Source: Anderseniella sp963698275 (GTDB lineage Bacteria; Pseudomonadota; Alphaproteobacteria; Rhizobiales; Aestuariivirgaceae). Taken from it: a stretch of DNA of 64,000 nt. Both the position numbers and the translations under genes were made by a program. Of the stretch, positions 8,355 through 17,594 are shown piece by piece (positions within the stretch are counted from its first letter, which is position 1; the number at the start of each line of letters is the position of its first letter). The stretch is from the NCBI GenBank assembly GCA_963698275.1, contig CAVOQE010000006.1, positions 248,001 to 312,000 on the forward strand, read 5' to 3'. The notes under the pieces are model-generated. The model ran no database searches. It saw only the letters and a program-made list of their open reading frames with translations, and was not told the DNA's origin.

Positions 8355-9683
8355 TCATCGCTTCAGTTCCCAACTTGTCAGGCGTTCACCGGTTGCCGGG
8401 TCTTTTGAATCCTTGAGTTGAACCCCTCGAGCCGTCAGCTCATCGCGAATACGGTCTGCTTCGGCGAAGTCCTTGTTTCCGAAGGCTTCGAGGCGCAAGG
8501 CGATGGCGGCTTCAATTGCAGATGCATCTACCTGGCTGGCGCGCGGGTCGCTGAGGTCGCCGGCAAAGCCCAGAGCCGCAAGGTTTGACGCACGTTCAGT
8601 GTCGTCCATCTGATGCAGGGCCGCGATCGCACGCGGTGTGTTCATGTCATCCAGCAAGGCCTCGAGTACGTCGCCGGTCATGGCAGGCTCTGCATCTGCC
8701 GGGGAGGCCTTGGCATACCAGCCGGCCAGCACATCCCAGCTCTCCTGAACCGACTTTTCCGTCCAGTCAATGGGCTGGCGATACTGGGTGCGCAGCATGT
8801 TGAAGCGCAATACTTCACCGGGCCACTTCTGCAGCAACTCGTTGATGGTGATGAAGTTGCCGTCGCTCTTCGACATCTTCCTGCCCTCGACCTGAAGGAA
8901 GCCGTTGTGCATCCAGACATTGGCCATGACTTTGGTGTCATGGGCGCAACGTGACTGCGCGATCTCGTTTTCATGGTGAGGAAACTGCAGGTCGATGCCG
9001 CCGCCGTGTATGTCGAACACTTCGCCCAGATGCTCCCTGGCCATGGCGGAGCATTCGATATGCCAGCCGGGCCGGCCCCTGCCCCACGGGCTGTCCCAGC
9101 CCGGCGTTTCATCATCTGACGGCTTCCACAACACGAAGTCGGTCGGATCTTTCTTGTAGGTGGCCACCTCGACGCGGGCACCGGCCACCATTTCATCCAG
9201 CGAGCGGCGCGACAGGGCACCATAGTCCTTCATGGACGGTGTGTTGAACAGTACATGCCCGTCAGCCTCGTAGGCATTGCCCTTGGCGATCAGCACCTTG
9301 ATCATATCGACCATTTGCGGAATGTGGCCGGTGCAGGTCGGTTCAACGTCAGGCGGCAGGACACCAAGTGCTGAAATGTCTTCGTGAAACTGCCTGGTGG
9401 TGCGCTCTGTTACATCGGATATCGGCACACCTTCCTGCCTGGCGCGCGCATTGATCTTGTCATCCACGTCGGTGATGTTGCGGACATATTTCACATGGGC
9501 CTCGCCATAGACATGACGCAACAGGCGGTAGAGCACGTCAAACACGATGATCGGACGCGCATTGCCGATGTGGGCAAAATCATAAACCGTCGGCCCGCAC
9601 ACATACATGCGCACGTTTTCCCGATCGATCGGCTGAAACACCTGCTTGGCTTTTGTCAGTGTATTGTAGAGTGTCAGTTCCAT
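8355..9683 (-). CDS. cysS: Cysteinyl-tRNA synthetase
   Basis: The 442-residue class I aminoacyl-tRNA synthetase charges tRNA-Cys in the cytoplasm. The HIGH motif appears as HIGN at residues 38-41 and KMSKS at 269-273. The zinc site that selects cysteine is present: C29 in the MYVCGPTVYD segment, C211 in WHIECSAM, and the FPHHENE motif near 235-240. I chose the ATG at 9683 (MELTLYNTLTK), with AAGGGTAC upstream, over a start at 9725 that would add 14 unconserved residues. It is at the head of the minus-strand run toward cimA, separated from the next gene by the palindromic repeat. Confidence 0.96.
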   Translation of the reverse strand: MELTLYNTLTKAKQVFQPIDRENVRMYVCGPTVYDFAHIGNARPIIVFDVLYRLLRHVYGEAHVKYVRNITDVDDKINARARQEGVPISDVTERTTRQFHEDISALGVLPPDVEPTCTGHIPQMVDMIKVLIAKGNAYEADGHVLFNTPSMKDYGALSRRSLDEMVAGARVEVATYKKDPTDFVLWKPSDDETPGWDSPWGRGRPGWHIECSAMAREHLGEVFDIHGGGIDLQFPHHENEIAQSRCAHDTKVMANVWMHNGFLQVEGRKMSKSDGNFITINELLQKWPGEVLRFNMLRTQYRQPIDWTEKSVQESWDVLAGWYAKASPADAEPAMTGDVLEALLDDMNTPRAIAALHQMDDTERASNLAALGFAGDLSDPRASQVDASAIEAAIALRLEAFGNKDFAEADRIRDELTARGVQLKDSKDPATGERLTSWELKR

Positions 9684-9953
9684 GCGACATGTACCCTTGA
9701 GGCCACGCTGGCCGGGGTTGCTCATTTTCTCATGTTTGGAAAAGCAGAACCGTTACCAGCGCAAGATTGCGACTAGTTGATAATAATCCGGCAAATGTTG
9801 CAGGCGGATTTACGAAGCGGTTCCATGGTGCGCAAAATGCGCGCGATCACAGCGCGCGTCAAGCCCATGACCGGATTTTGGTTATTCGGCTATTATTTCA
9901 GTTACAATACCGGTTTCCAACTCAGCCGGAAACGCCTATACGCTGCAACGATT

Positions 9954-10826
9954 ATGACGACGCCTCCCCCCTCAAACATGAAAGCGGCCTTCTGGATGGC
10001 CGGCTGGATCACCTTGATGCTGACCATGGCCGTGGTTGGCCGCGAGGTGACGCGCGAGATCGATGCGTTTCAGGTGATGGAACTGCGTGCCCTGATCGGG
10101 ATCGTGCTGATCTACCCGCTGGTTTACATGCACGGCGGCCTGAGTACCATGAAAACAGCTTACCCGGCTCGCCATCTTGCGCGAAACGTCGTGCACTATG
10201 GCGCGCAGTATTCCTGGTTTATCGCACTTGGCCTGATACCGCTGGCCCAGGTTGTGTCCATTGAATTCACCATGCCGATCTGGACTGCAATCCTCGCGGT
10301 GCTGTTCCTGGGCGAACGGATGAACGCCTGGAAGATCGCGGCGATTGTGCTCGGAATTCTGGGGGTGCTGATTATCGTTCGGCCGGAGGCTGGCAGGATT
10401 GATCCCGGCCAGGCGTGGGCGTTGGCATCGTCAGTGGGCTTTGCGGTGTCGGTGGTCATGATCAAGGCGCTGACCCGCACGGACAGCGTGGTTCGTATCC
10501 TGTTCTGGATGCTGGTGATACAGGCCGTAATCGGTGCCGTTCCGGCTTACCTCGTCTGGCAACCGGTGCCAACCCACCTGTGGGGTTTCGTGCTGGCCGT
10601 GGCGTTCTGCGGGACGTTTTCTCATTATTGCATGACCCGGGCCATGCTGTATGCCGATGCCACGGTAGTCATCCCAATGGATTTCATTCGTGTTCCTGCA
10701 ACTGCCATAGCCGGCTGGCTGATTTACTCCGAAGGCATTGATGTATTCACCGTGGCAGGTGCCACCCTCATTTTGCTGGGCAACCTGCTCAACCTGAAAC
10801 AGGCAGGCACGGCGCGGGTGCGATAA
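9954..10826 (+). CDS. EamA-family drug/metabolite transporter
   Basis: The product has 290 residues with about ten hydrophobic segments and two EamA repeats. The first repeat ends in ALGLIPLAQVVSIEFTMPIW and the second contains FSHYCMTRAMLYADATVVIP, the segment that usually marks carboxylate/SAM-type EamA exporters. The frame is open back to 9777, but the residues before MTTPPPSNMKAAFW are polar and unlike the family, so ATG 9954 is preferred although its ribosome site is weak. The substrate is unknown. It may be cotranscribed with the CoA-transferase gene 75 bases downstream. Confidence 0.87.
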   Translation: MTTPPPSNMKAAFWMAGWITLMLTMAVVGREVTREIDAFQVMELRALIGIVLIYPLVYMHGGLSTMKTAYPARHLARNVVHYGAQYSWFIALGLIPLAQVVSIEFTMPIWTAILAVLFLGERMNAWKIAAIVLGILGVLIIVRPEAGRIDPGQAWALASSVGFAVSVVMIKALTRTDSVVRILFWMLVIQAVIGAVPAYLVWQPVPTHLWGFVLAVAFCGTFSHYCMTRAMLYADATVVIPMDFIRVPATAIAGWLIYSEGIDVFTVAGATLILLGNLLNLKQAGTARVR

Positions 10827-10901
10827 ACCGGTTGCATGAGTTTCCGGCTTGTGACGCAATGTCGGGGAACTCGCTGAGCAAAAACCCACGGAATGCAAAT
10901 C

Positions 10902-12101
10902 ATGAAACCGTTCGAAGGTATCCGGGTGCTGGACCTGACCCATGTGCTGGCCGGGCCGTTCTGCACCTACCAACTTGCCGTTCTTGGTGCAGACGTGATC
11001 AAGGTCGAGCCGCCGGACAACCCTGACATGACCCGCGAAGAAGGTGTTGTGCCGGCTCTGAACGACGCTGCTTACGGTACGTATTTCCAGGCCCAGAACG
11101 CAGGCAAACGCGCGATCACCGTCAATCTGAAGGATCCGGCCGGACGCGATGTACTGCGACGCCTGATCAAAACCGCAGATGTCCTGGTGCAAAACTATGC
11201 CGGTGACGCACTGGAAGGGCTGGGTTTCGGCTATGACGCGGTTTCGGCAATCCAGCCAAAACTGATCTATTGTACGCTGACCGGGTTTGGCCGCACCGGC
11301 CCAAAGGCCAATCACCCGGCCTATGATGTGGTCATTCAGGCCTTTTCCGGATTGATGAGCGCAAATGGAACACCCGACACCGGACCGGTCCGCGTCGGAC
11401 CTCCCATGGTTGATTATGGCACCGGTGCACAAGCGGCACTGGCGATTTCCGCGGCCCTGCTGCAACGGGAAAAAACCGGCAAGGGCCAGCGCATTGATGT
11501 TTCAATGCTGGATGCCGCCCTGATGCTGATGAGCTCCAGCGTGACCGACACGCTGACAACCGGAAAGCCACCAAAACCGCACGGCAACAATCACCCCAAC
11601 TATGCCGGATACCGGACATTTGAAACGGCAGACGGTCTGTTGATGGTCGGCGCATGGACCAACCGGCAACTGTCACGATTGTTCGAAGTTGTCGGAGAAC
11701 CGGAACGAGCAGCGCACATATTGCAGGTACCGCGTGCCCGTGTGGGCGAAATGGCCGCTGATGACGCCGGTATTATATCAGATCACCTGAAGTCGCGAAG
11801 TGCAGACGAATGGGAAGCGGTACTCAACGATGCAAGGGTGCCGGCTGCCAGGGTGCGCACGCTGGACGAGGCACTTGCGCATGAGCAGATCAGGTCACGC
11901 CGGGTCGTGCAGCAGGCAGGCCGTGCCCCTGCCGACAACGGCCCGCCGGCGTTTCCGGTGGCTGCTTTTTCCTATGATCACGGTACACCGGGTCTTAAGC
12001 GCCCACCGCCGTTGGTTGGCGAACACACGGACGAGGTACTGGCCGAACTGGGCTTCAGCAGCACCGAAATCAGGGCATTCCGAGAAGCGGGAACTCTCTA
12101 A
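10902..12101 (+). CDS. CaiB/BaiF family CoA-transferase (family III)
   Basis: This 399-residue protein is a family III CoA-transferase. It has the N-terminal GIRVLDLTHVLAGPFCTYQL segment, ADVIKVEPPDNPD (containing the conserved catalytic-type Asp region further on), the CTLTGFGRTGP motif and a YDVVIQAFSGLMSANG stretch. Enzymes of this family move CoA between acyl-CoA and a free acid such as formyl/oxalyl, carnitine, bile acid or succinyl donors. The substrate here is unknown. The start is ATG 10902 (MKPFEGIRV); an ATG three codons upstream at 10893 is also possible. Confidence 0.9.
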   Translation: MKPFEGIRVLDLTHVLAGPFCTYQLAVLGADVIKVEPPDNPDMTREEGVVPALNDAAYGTYFQAQNAGKRAITVNLKDPAGRDVLRRLIKTADVLVQNYAGDALEGLGFGYDAVSAIQPKLIYCTLTGFGRTGPKANHPAYDVVIQAFSGLMSANGTPDTGPVRVGPPMVDYGTGAQAALAISAALLQREKTGKGQRIDVSMLDAALMLMSSSVTDTLTTGKPPKPHGNNHPNYAGYRTFETADGLLMVGAWTNRQLSRLFEVVGEPERAAHILQVPRARVGEMAADDAGIISDHLKSRSADEWEAVLNDARVPAARVRTLDEALAHEQIRSRRVVQQAGRAPADNGPPAFPVAAFSYDHGTPGLKRPPPLVGEHTDEVLAELGFSSTEIRAFREAGTL

Positions 12102-12255
12102 GATGTTGCGGCAACTCGACACATTCCGATCACAAACCCGGTAGACAGGGCAAAAAGCGATTGCTCTCTTGGCGCGAGACTGCAATACAGTGTGCAACGA
12201 CGACGACAATCGATTCAGACCGTAGGGTGGTTTTCATTTTGCAAAGAGCATCGTT

Positions 12256-13257
12256 TTGACTGCCGCCGAGCGCGCATGGGTCCAGAAACTCGCACCCTAC
12301 AGAAGCGCCGACGACCGCCAGGCTGTTGTGGAAATCATCCTGACGCTGGTTCCCTTTGTGGGCACATGGATTGCCATGTACGCCCTCATGAACGTCAGCT
12401 ACCTGCTGACCTTAGCGCTGGTGCCGGTGGCTGCCTGCCTGATGGTACGGCTGTTTATCATCCAGCATGATTGCGGCCACCGTGCGATGTTTTCGTCACG
12501 CACCGTGAATAACTGGGTGGGGCGCTGCATGGGCCCGCTGACCCTGACACCATATGAGTATTGGCGGTATGCACACTCGATGCACCATGCCGGCTCCGGC
12601 AATCTGGACAAGCGCGGCTTTGGTGATATCGAAACGCTGACCATTTCCGAATACAACTCACTGAGTACGTTCAATAAATTGCGATATCGGCTGTACCGGA
12701 ACCCGTTCGTGCTATTCATCATCGGCCCGGCCTATCTGTTTATCGTCCGGCACCGTTTTCCACTTTGGGCCCTCAGCCTCGGCCGCGCCCAGTGGATCAG
12801 CATCATGACAACAAACCTCAGTATCGCGGTGTTGTATGGGGCCATCATTTACTTCATCGGCTTCAAAGCATTCATTTTGATCCAACTTCCTGTTGTTGCC
12901 CTGGGCGCCTCAATCGGTGTGTGGCTGTTCTATGTTCAGCACCAGTTCGACACCACGCAGTGGGACCATACCGAGACCTGGGAGCATGAACATTCTGCCC
13001 TGCATGGCAGTTCTTTCTATGATCTGCCAAAGCCGCTGATGTGGCTGACCGGCTATATCGGCATTCATCATGTGCACCATCTTTCAAGCCGGGTTCCGTT
13101 CCACAAGCTGCCGCAGGTGATGCGGGACTATCCCGAATTGAAGGAAATCGGACGGTTGACGTTCTGGGAGAGCCTGAAATGCATCCCGCTTACCTTGTGG
13201 GACGAAAAGACGCGCCGGCTGGTATCGTTCAAGCAGGCAATGGCTACTCCGGCCTGA
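12256..13257 (+). CDS. Membrane fatty acid desaturase
   Basis: The 333-residue integral membrane protein carries the three histidine boxes of di-iron fatty acid desaturases: HDCGH at 71-75, HSMHH at 107-111 and HHVHH at 271-275. An additional WEHEHSALH segment lies near 242-250. Four to five hydrophobic stretches surround them. It probably introduces a double bond into membrane acyl chains or a related lipid. The only in-frame start after the upstream stop is TTG 12256, with AAAGAG nearby, so the start is less certain than the rest. The gene ends in a strong rho-independent terminator. Confidence 0.92.
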   Translation: MTAAERAWVQKLAPYRSADDRQAVVEIILTLVPFVGTWIAMYALMNVSYLLTLALVPVAACLMVRLFIIQHDCGHRAMFSSRTVNNWVGRCMGPLTLTPYEYWRYAHSMHHAGSGNLDKRGFGDIETLTISEYNSLSTFNKLRYRLYRNPFVLFIIGPAYLFIVRHRFPLWALSLGRAQWISIMTTNLSIAVLYGAIIYFIGFKAFILIQLPVVALGASIGVWLFYVQHQFDTTQWDHTETWEHEHSALHGSSFYDLPKPLMWLTGYIGIHHVHHLSSRVPFHKLPQVMRDYPELKEIGRLTFWESLKCIPLTLWDEKTRRLVSFKQAMATPA

Positions 13258-13309
13258 CTTCCCCCTAGGGAAGAAAAGCCCACGCCATCGTGAATTCCTC
13301 CAGACAGAC

Positions 13310-13342
13310 AAGGCTGTTACCTATTCAGGTGACAGCCTTTTT
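13310..13342 (+). terminator. Rho-independent terminator after the desaturase gene
   Basis: The stem AAGGCTGTTACC (13310-13321) pairs with GGTGACAGCCTT (13328-13339) with one G-U pair, around the loop TATTCA. It is followed by a run of five T. This is a textbook intrinsic terminator on the plus strand and separates the desaturase from the next gene. Confidence 0.9.
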
Positions 13343-13366
13343 CATTGCTCGAGGAAAATTCATCAG

Positions 13367-15616
13367 ATGCTGCATTTCAGGCCTGCTTTCCGTCCGGTTG
13401 CAATTCTAGCTGCTGTCCTTGCCCTGCTTGTCCATGCATCGATTGCCAACGCCAGATTTGTCGGCGAGGCAGACGACAACCCGCGCATGTCTCAAAGCAG
13501 TTCGCCATATCTGAGGTCTCATTCCAACGACCTGGTGCGCTGGTATGACTGGGGCGATGAGGCATTCGAGCGGGCCAGGAAACTGAAGCTGCCCCTGTTT
13601 GTCTCGTTCGGGTACACGGCGTGTCACTGGTGTCATGTGATGCAGGAAACCCATTTCAACAATGAAGCCATAGCCCGGACAATCAACGAGCGGTTTGTGC
13701 CGGTGCTGGTGGACCGTGAACAGCGCACCGCCCTGGACGACACCTACATGCTGGTGACAGAGTTGCTCACACAGCGTGGCGGGTGGCCCAACAACATGTT
13801 CCTGACACCGGATCTGAAACCGTTTTATGGAACCGGTTACATTCCACCGGAAGATCTTACCGGGCTGCTGAGCGGCGTCACCGAGAGCTGGGTCCAGGAC
13901 AATCCAGCCGTTCTGGCAGAAGGTGACCGGCTTGCTGCACTTCTGGAAGGCTACCTGAACCGCAAGCAGGAAGCGCAGAACCTGACCCCTGCCCTGATGG
14001 CGGACGCGGCCAAAGCACTGGCCGGGGAATTTGATGCCTTCGCCGGCGGCCTTGGTGACGGCCCGAAGTTCTTCCGGCCCACGGTGCTTGCCTTCATGCT
14101 GCAGCAGGCCGAACGCACCGGCGATGCCGACGTGCTGGACGCGGTGGAAAGAACCCTGCAGTCGGGCCTGAACGGCGGTATCCATGATCATATAGAGGGT
14201 GGCTTCCACCGCTATGCGATCGATCCCGGATGGCGCGTGCCGCACTTTGAAAAGATGCTCAACGATCAGGCTCTCAACACCGAGGTCTACCTGACCGCCT
14301 ATCGCCTCACCGGAAAACCGGAATATGCAGCGACGGCACGCAAGACCATTGACTATGTGCTGGCCGACCTGACCGCGCCGGAAGGCGGCTTCTTCACCGC
14401 CCGCGACGCCGATTCGGAAGGTGAGGAAGGCACCTACTATCTATGGACACCGGAACAACTCGAAAACGTGTTGGGCAAACAGGACGCCGAATTTGCACTC
14501 AACACATTCGGCCTGATTGCAGATGGCGAAATGGCCGGCAAGGTCATCCTCAACATGGATGGTGCAGGTGATCAGCCGGTTCCGAAACTTGATCAGGTTC
14601 TTGCCAAACTGGCCGAGGCCCGCAAGCCACGGCAGAAGCCGGTTCGGGACGAAAAAATACTGGCCAACTGGAACGGCATGATGATAGCCGGCGTGGCACA
14701 GGCAGCGATATTGCTTGATGACGTCAACTACCGCGATGTCGCCGTCAGGGCCGGGGAATTCGTCTGGAGCAAAATGTATGATGAAGATGGCGTGCTGCAT
14801 CGCAGCCACTTTGAAGGCATCAATGATATTGAGGGCGAACTGGACGATTATGCCCAGATGGCGCGTGGCTATCTGTTTGTTCACGACGCCACCGGAGACA
14901 AGGTCTGGCTGGATCGTGCCAAGGCTTTGCTGGCCAAGATGCGCAAGAATTTTCAGGACACCGAAACCGGTGACTTTTACGGCACCCGCGAGGCCGCCGG
15001 GTTCGCGCGCACCAAGCCGCGCTCCGACGTTGACCAGCCTTCCGGCAATGGCGCAGCCCTAGATGCAATGGTGCGTCTGGCACAACGCGCCGGCACGCCG
15101 GACATGCGCCGCGCCACGGAGCAAACCATTGCCGCGCTGTCAGGCATTGCAGCCGGCACCCCAACAAGCGGTGCTTCCATTCTGTCGGCGTCAGACAGTT
15201 TCCTGCATGGCCAGACAGGTGTGGTGCAATTTGCCGGCAACGGTGTCGTGACTGCGCGGCTGGTTCCAGGTGCCGATCGCAAGAGCCTGGTCATTCGCCT
15301 GCAGGTGGCTGATGGCTGGCATGTCAATTCCCATGCCCCGCTGGAAGATTACCTGGTGGCCACGAAGCTGGACATTGCCGGCAACAAAGCAGCGAAAACG
15401 GCAACCGTGTCCTACCCGGAACCGGAAACCAAGAAGCTCGCCTTCAATGAAAAACCGATGGCCCTTCTGGAAAACCAGGTCGAGATCACAGCCCGCTTTG
15501 ACGAGCCCATCACCGGGCCGGTTGAAGCCCGGTTGCAGGTACAAACCTGTTCAGATGAAATATGCCTGCTGCCGGAGACACTGAAACTGCGGGTTGCGAT
15601 GCCGCCTGCATCTTAG
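13367..15616 (+). CDS. YyaL/SPATA20-like thioredoxin-domain protein with C-terminal DsbD-like domain
   Basis: The 749-residue protein starts with a probable signal peptide (residues 1-29, ending in ASIANA). Next comes the DUF255 thioredoxin-like domain with C86-x-x-C89 in GYTACHWCHVMQETHF. A large (alpha/alpha)6-type region follows with HDHIEGGFHRYAIDPGWRVP and HFEKMLNDQA, typical of YyaL. The last 130 or so residues are not part of the usual YyaL protein. They look like the N-terminal domain of DsbD (ADGWHVNSHAPLEDYLV, then C728 and C733 in CSDEICLLPET). A periplasmic disulfide or reductant role is inferred from this fusion. The two conserved Cys pairs could exchange electrons. Confidence 0.86.
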   Translation: MLHFRPAFRPVAILAAVLALLVHASIANARFVGEADDNPRMSQSSSPYLRSHSNDLVRWYDWGDEAFERARKLKLPLFVSFGYTACHWCHVMQETHFNNEAIARTINERFVPVLVDREQRTALDDTYMLVTELLTQRGGWPNNMFLTPDLKPFYGTGYIPPEDLTGLLSGVTESWVQDNPAVLAEGDRLAALLEGYLNRKQEAQNLTPALMADAAKALAGEFDAFAGGLGDGPKFFRPTVLAFMLQQAERTGDADVLDAVERTLQSGLNGGIHDHIEGGFHRYAIDPGWRVPHFEKMLNDQALNTEVYLTAYRLTGKPEYAATARKTIDYVLADLTAPEGGFFTARDADSEGEEGTYYLWTPEQLENVLGKQDAEFALNTFGLIADGEMAGKVILNMDGAGDQPVPKLDQVLAKLAEARKPRQKPVRDEKILANWNGMMIAGVAQAAILLDDVNYRDVAVRAGEFVWSKMYDEDGVLHRSHFEGINDIEGELDDYAQMARGYLFVHDATGDKVWLDRAKALLAKMRKNFQDTETGDFYGTREAAGFARTKPRSDVDQPSGNGAALDAMVRLAQRAGTPDMRRATEQTIAALSGIAAGTPTSGASILSASDSFLHGQTGVVQFAGNGVVTARLVPGADRKSLVIRLQVADGWHVNSHAPLEDYLVATKLDIAGNKAAKTATVSYPEPETKKLAFNEKPMALLENQVEITARFDEPITGPVEARLQVQTCSDEICLLPETLKLRVAMPPAS

Positions 15617-15625
15617 AGCGATCGG

Positions 15626-17020
15626 CTATTCAGCCGCCTCAAAACTGTCTTCGTCTGACTCATCCGAATTCGTCGCAACCGACTTACGCAACTCTTCCGC
15701 GACCAGAAACGCCAGCTCCAGCGCCTGATCTGCATTGAGACGCGGGTCGCAATGGGTGTGATAGCGATGTGCAAGATCATCATCAGACACTTCACGGGCA
15801 CCACCGGTACACTCGGTAACGTTCTGACCCGTCATTTCCACATGGATACCGCCGGCATGGGTGCCTTCGGCCCGGTGGATGGACAGGAAGTCGCGGACTT
15901 CTGACAGTATGGCGTCGAACGGCCTGGTCTTGTAGCCACTGGATGCCTTGATGACGTTACCGTGCATCGGATCACACGACCACAGCACCTTGCGGCCTTC
16001 GGCTTCTACCTTGCGGATCAGTCCAGGCAGATGATCTTCCACCTTGCCTGCACCAAAGCGTGCGATCAGCGTCAGCCGGCCGGCTTCATTGGCCGGGTTC
16101 AGTATGTCGATGAGACGGATCAGTTCATCCGCTTCCAGGGATGGGCCGCATTTCAGGCCGATCGGGTTTTGCACACCGCGACAGAATTCCAGATGCGCAT
16201 GATCGGGCTGGCGTGTCCTGTCACCAATCCACAGCATGTGACCGGACGTTGCATACCATTCCCCGGAGGTCGAATCGACGCGGGTCAGGGCTTCTTCAAA
16301 CCCCAGCAACAGCGCCTCGTGCGATGTATAGAACTCGGTCGACTTGAGTTGCGGTGTGGTATCAGGGTTGATACCGCACGAGCGCATGAAGCCCAGCGTT
16401 TCCGAAATCCGGTCAGCCAGATGCTGATAGCGCTCGGATTGCGGTGAACCGCGAAGATATCCCAATGTCCAGCGATGCACATGTTCCAGGTTGGCATAAC
16501 CACCCATGGCAAATGCCCGCAACAGGTTCAACGTGGCGGCTGACTGTCGGTAAGCCATGATCTGGCGTTCGGGGTCCGGCTCGCGTGACGCAGTGTCAAA
16601 GCCGATGCCATTGATAATGTCACCGCGATAGCTCGGCAATTCAATGTCACCCTGCTTTTCAACGTTGGAAGACCGTGGCTTGGCAAACTGGCCGGCGATG
16701 CGGCCGACCTTGACCACCGGTTGACCACCGGCAAACGTCAATACAACCGCCATTTGCAGGAACACGCGGAAGAAGTCGCGAATATTGTCCGCCTCATGTT
16801 CGGCAAAGCTTTCCGCGCAGTCACCACCCTGCAGCAAAAACCCCTTGCCTTCCGACACCTTGGCCAGCTTGCGCTTCAGCTTGCGCGCTTCACCTGCAAA
16901 TACAAGCGGGGGAAACGTAGCCAAACGGGCTTCCGTGGTCTTGAGGGCTTCCGCATCAGCATAGTCGGGAACCTGCTTGATCGGGAAAGAACGCCAGCTT
17001 GAAGGGGTCCAGTTGCTCAT
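15626..17020 (-). CDS. aroG: Class II (plant-type) 3-deoxy-7-phosphoheptulonate synthase
   Basis: The 464-residue enzyme makes DAHP from phosphoenolpyruvate and erythrose 4-phosphate, the first step of the shikimate pathway. It is of the type II family: WTPSSWRSFPIKQVPDY at the N-terminus, LLQGGDCAESFAEHEADN near 82-100, the KPRSSNVEKQGDIELPSYRG segment, and VLWSCDPMHGNVIK in the second half. Length and motifs are full. It stands alone on the minus strand and converges on the YyaL-like gene with nine bases between stops. The gene symbol is used loosely, as type II enzymes are named variously. Confidence 0.94.
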   Translation of the reverse strand: MSNWTPSSWRSFPIKQVPDYADAEALKTTEARLATFPPLVFAGEARKLKRKLAKVSEGKGFLLQGGDCAESFAEHEADNIRDFFRVFLQMAVVLTFAGGQPVVKVGRIAGQFAKPRSSNVEKQGDIELPSYRGDIINGIGFDTASREPDPERQIMAYRQSAATLNLLRAFAMGGYANLEHVHRWTLGYLRGSPQSERYQHLADRISETLGFMRSCGINPDTTPQLKSTEFYTSHEALLLGFEEALTRVDSTSGEWYATSGHMLWIGDRTRQPDHAHLEFCRGVQNPIGLKCGPSLEADELIRLIDILNPANEAGRLTLIARFGAGKVEDHLPGLIRKVEAEGRKVLWSCDPMHGNVIKASSGYKTRPFDAILSEVRDFLSIHRAEGTHAGGIHVEMTGQNVTECTGGAREVSDDDLAHRYHTHCDPRLNADQALELAFLVAEELRKSVATNSDESDEDSFEAAE

Positions 17021-17281
17021 AGTACTTACTCTCTTGACTGCCCGCCACCTTGCGGACCGTTGATTTCATAGCGCCATCATAGCAAAAAATGCAAGCACTG
17101 TGCAGGTGAACGACCATCCACGACACATCCGGTCAAACACAATTTCGCGGCTATACAGGCAGTTGCCCACCATCACCTGAATGTCCCGCATATACGATAC
17201 AATGAGTTAAGAATTGCCTGATACAATGTGTGCGCCCGGGACGGCTGAGATAATTTGACCTTGTATAAAGAGGTTTGAATC

Positions 17282-17536
17282 ATGCTTAACACTTTGTTTT
17301 CGGACGGAAATCTGAACTGGATGTACGCCTTCTTCTTTGGAGGAAAATATCCTCTGGCACTGCAACTTGGCATCATCAACGCACTTTGCGTCATTGCAAT
17401 AATTTTGATGCGATCATTGCATGTCGAAGCAGCGCAAGCCCCCAGATTTACACGCATTTTTGGCTGGTTGATCGTCGCGACCAACGTTCTTCTGGTTCTG
17501 AACAAGGATCATCGCTTCGTCGGGTTTCTTGCCTGA
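17282..17536 (+). CDS. Small two-helix membrane protein, unknown function
   Basis: This 84-residue ORF starts at an ATG with AGAGG eight bases upstream. It has two hydrophobic segments, at about residues 27-44 (LGIINALCVIAIILM) and 57-73 (IFGWLIVATNVLLVL), separated by a polar loop. Upstream, a nine-base direct repeat GATACAATG occurs at 17196-17204 and 17220-17228; each contains a TACAAT that could be a -10 box. I do not recognise the family. Good ribosome site, plausible composition and independent position make it likely real. Confidence 0.6.
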   Translation: MLNTLFSDGNLNWMYAFFFGGKYPLALQLGIINALCVIAIILMRSLHVEAAQAPRFTRIFGWLIVATNVLLVLNKDHRFVGFLA

Positions 17537-17594
17537 CGCGGGATCTGTGCTGAATGACTTGCAAGCGCGAGCCGCTTGAAGCAGACTTTGCGTC

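Noticed and set aside
8023..8421. Plus-strand ORF containing HPNPSP/PLWGGVGGG-like text
   Set aside because: This is translation of the palindromic repeat, a well-known false ORF.
10431..11465. 344-codon minus-strand frame opposite the EamA and CoA-transferase genes
   Set aside because: Antisense shadow; real motifs are on the plus strand.
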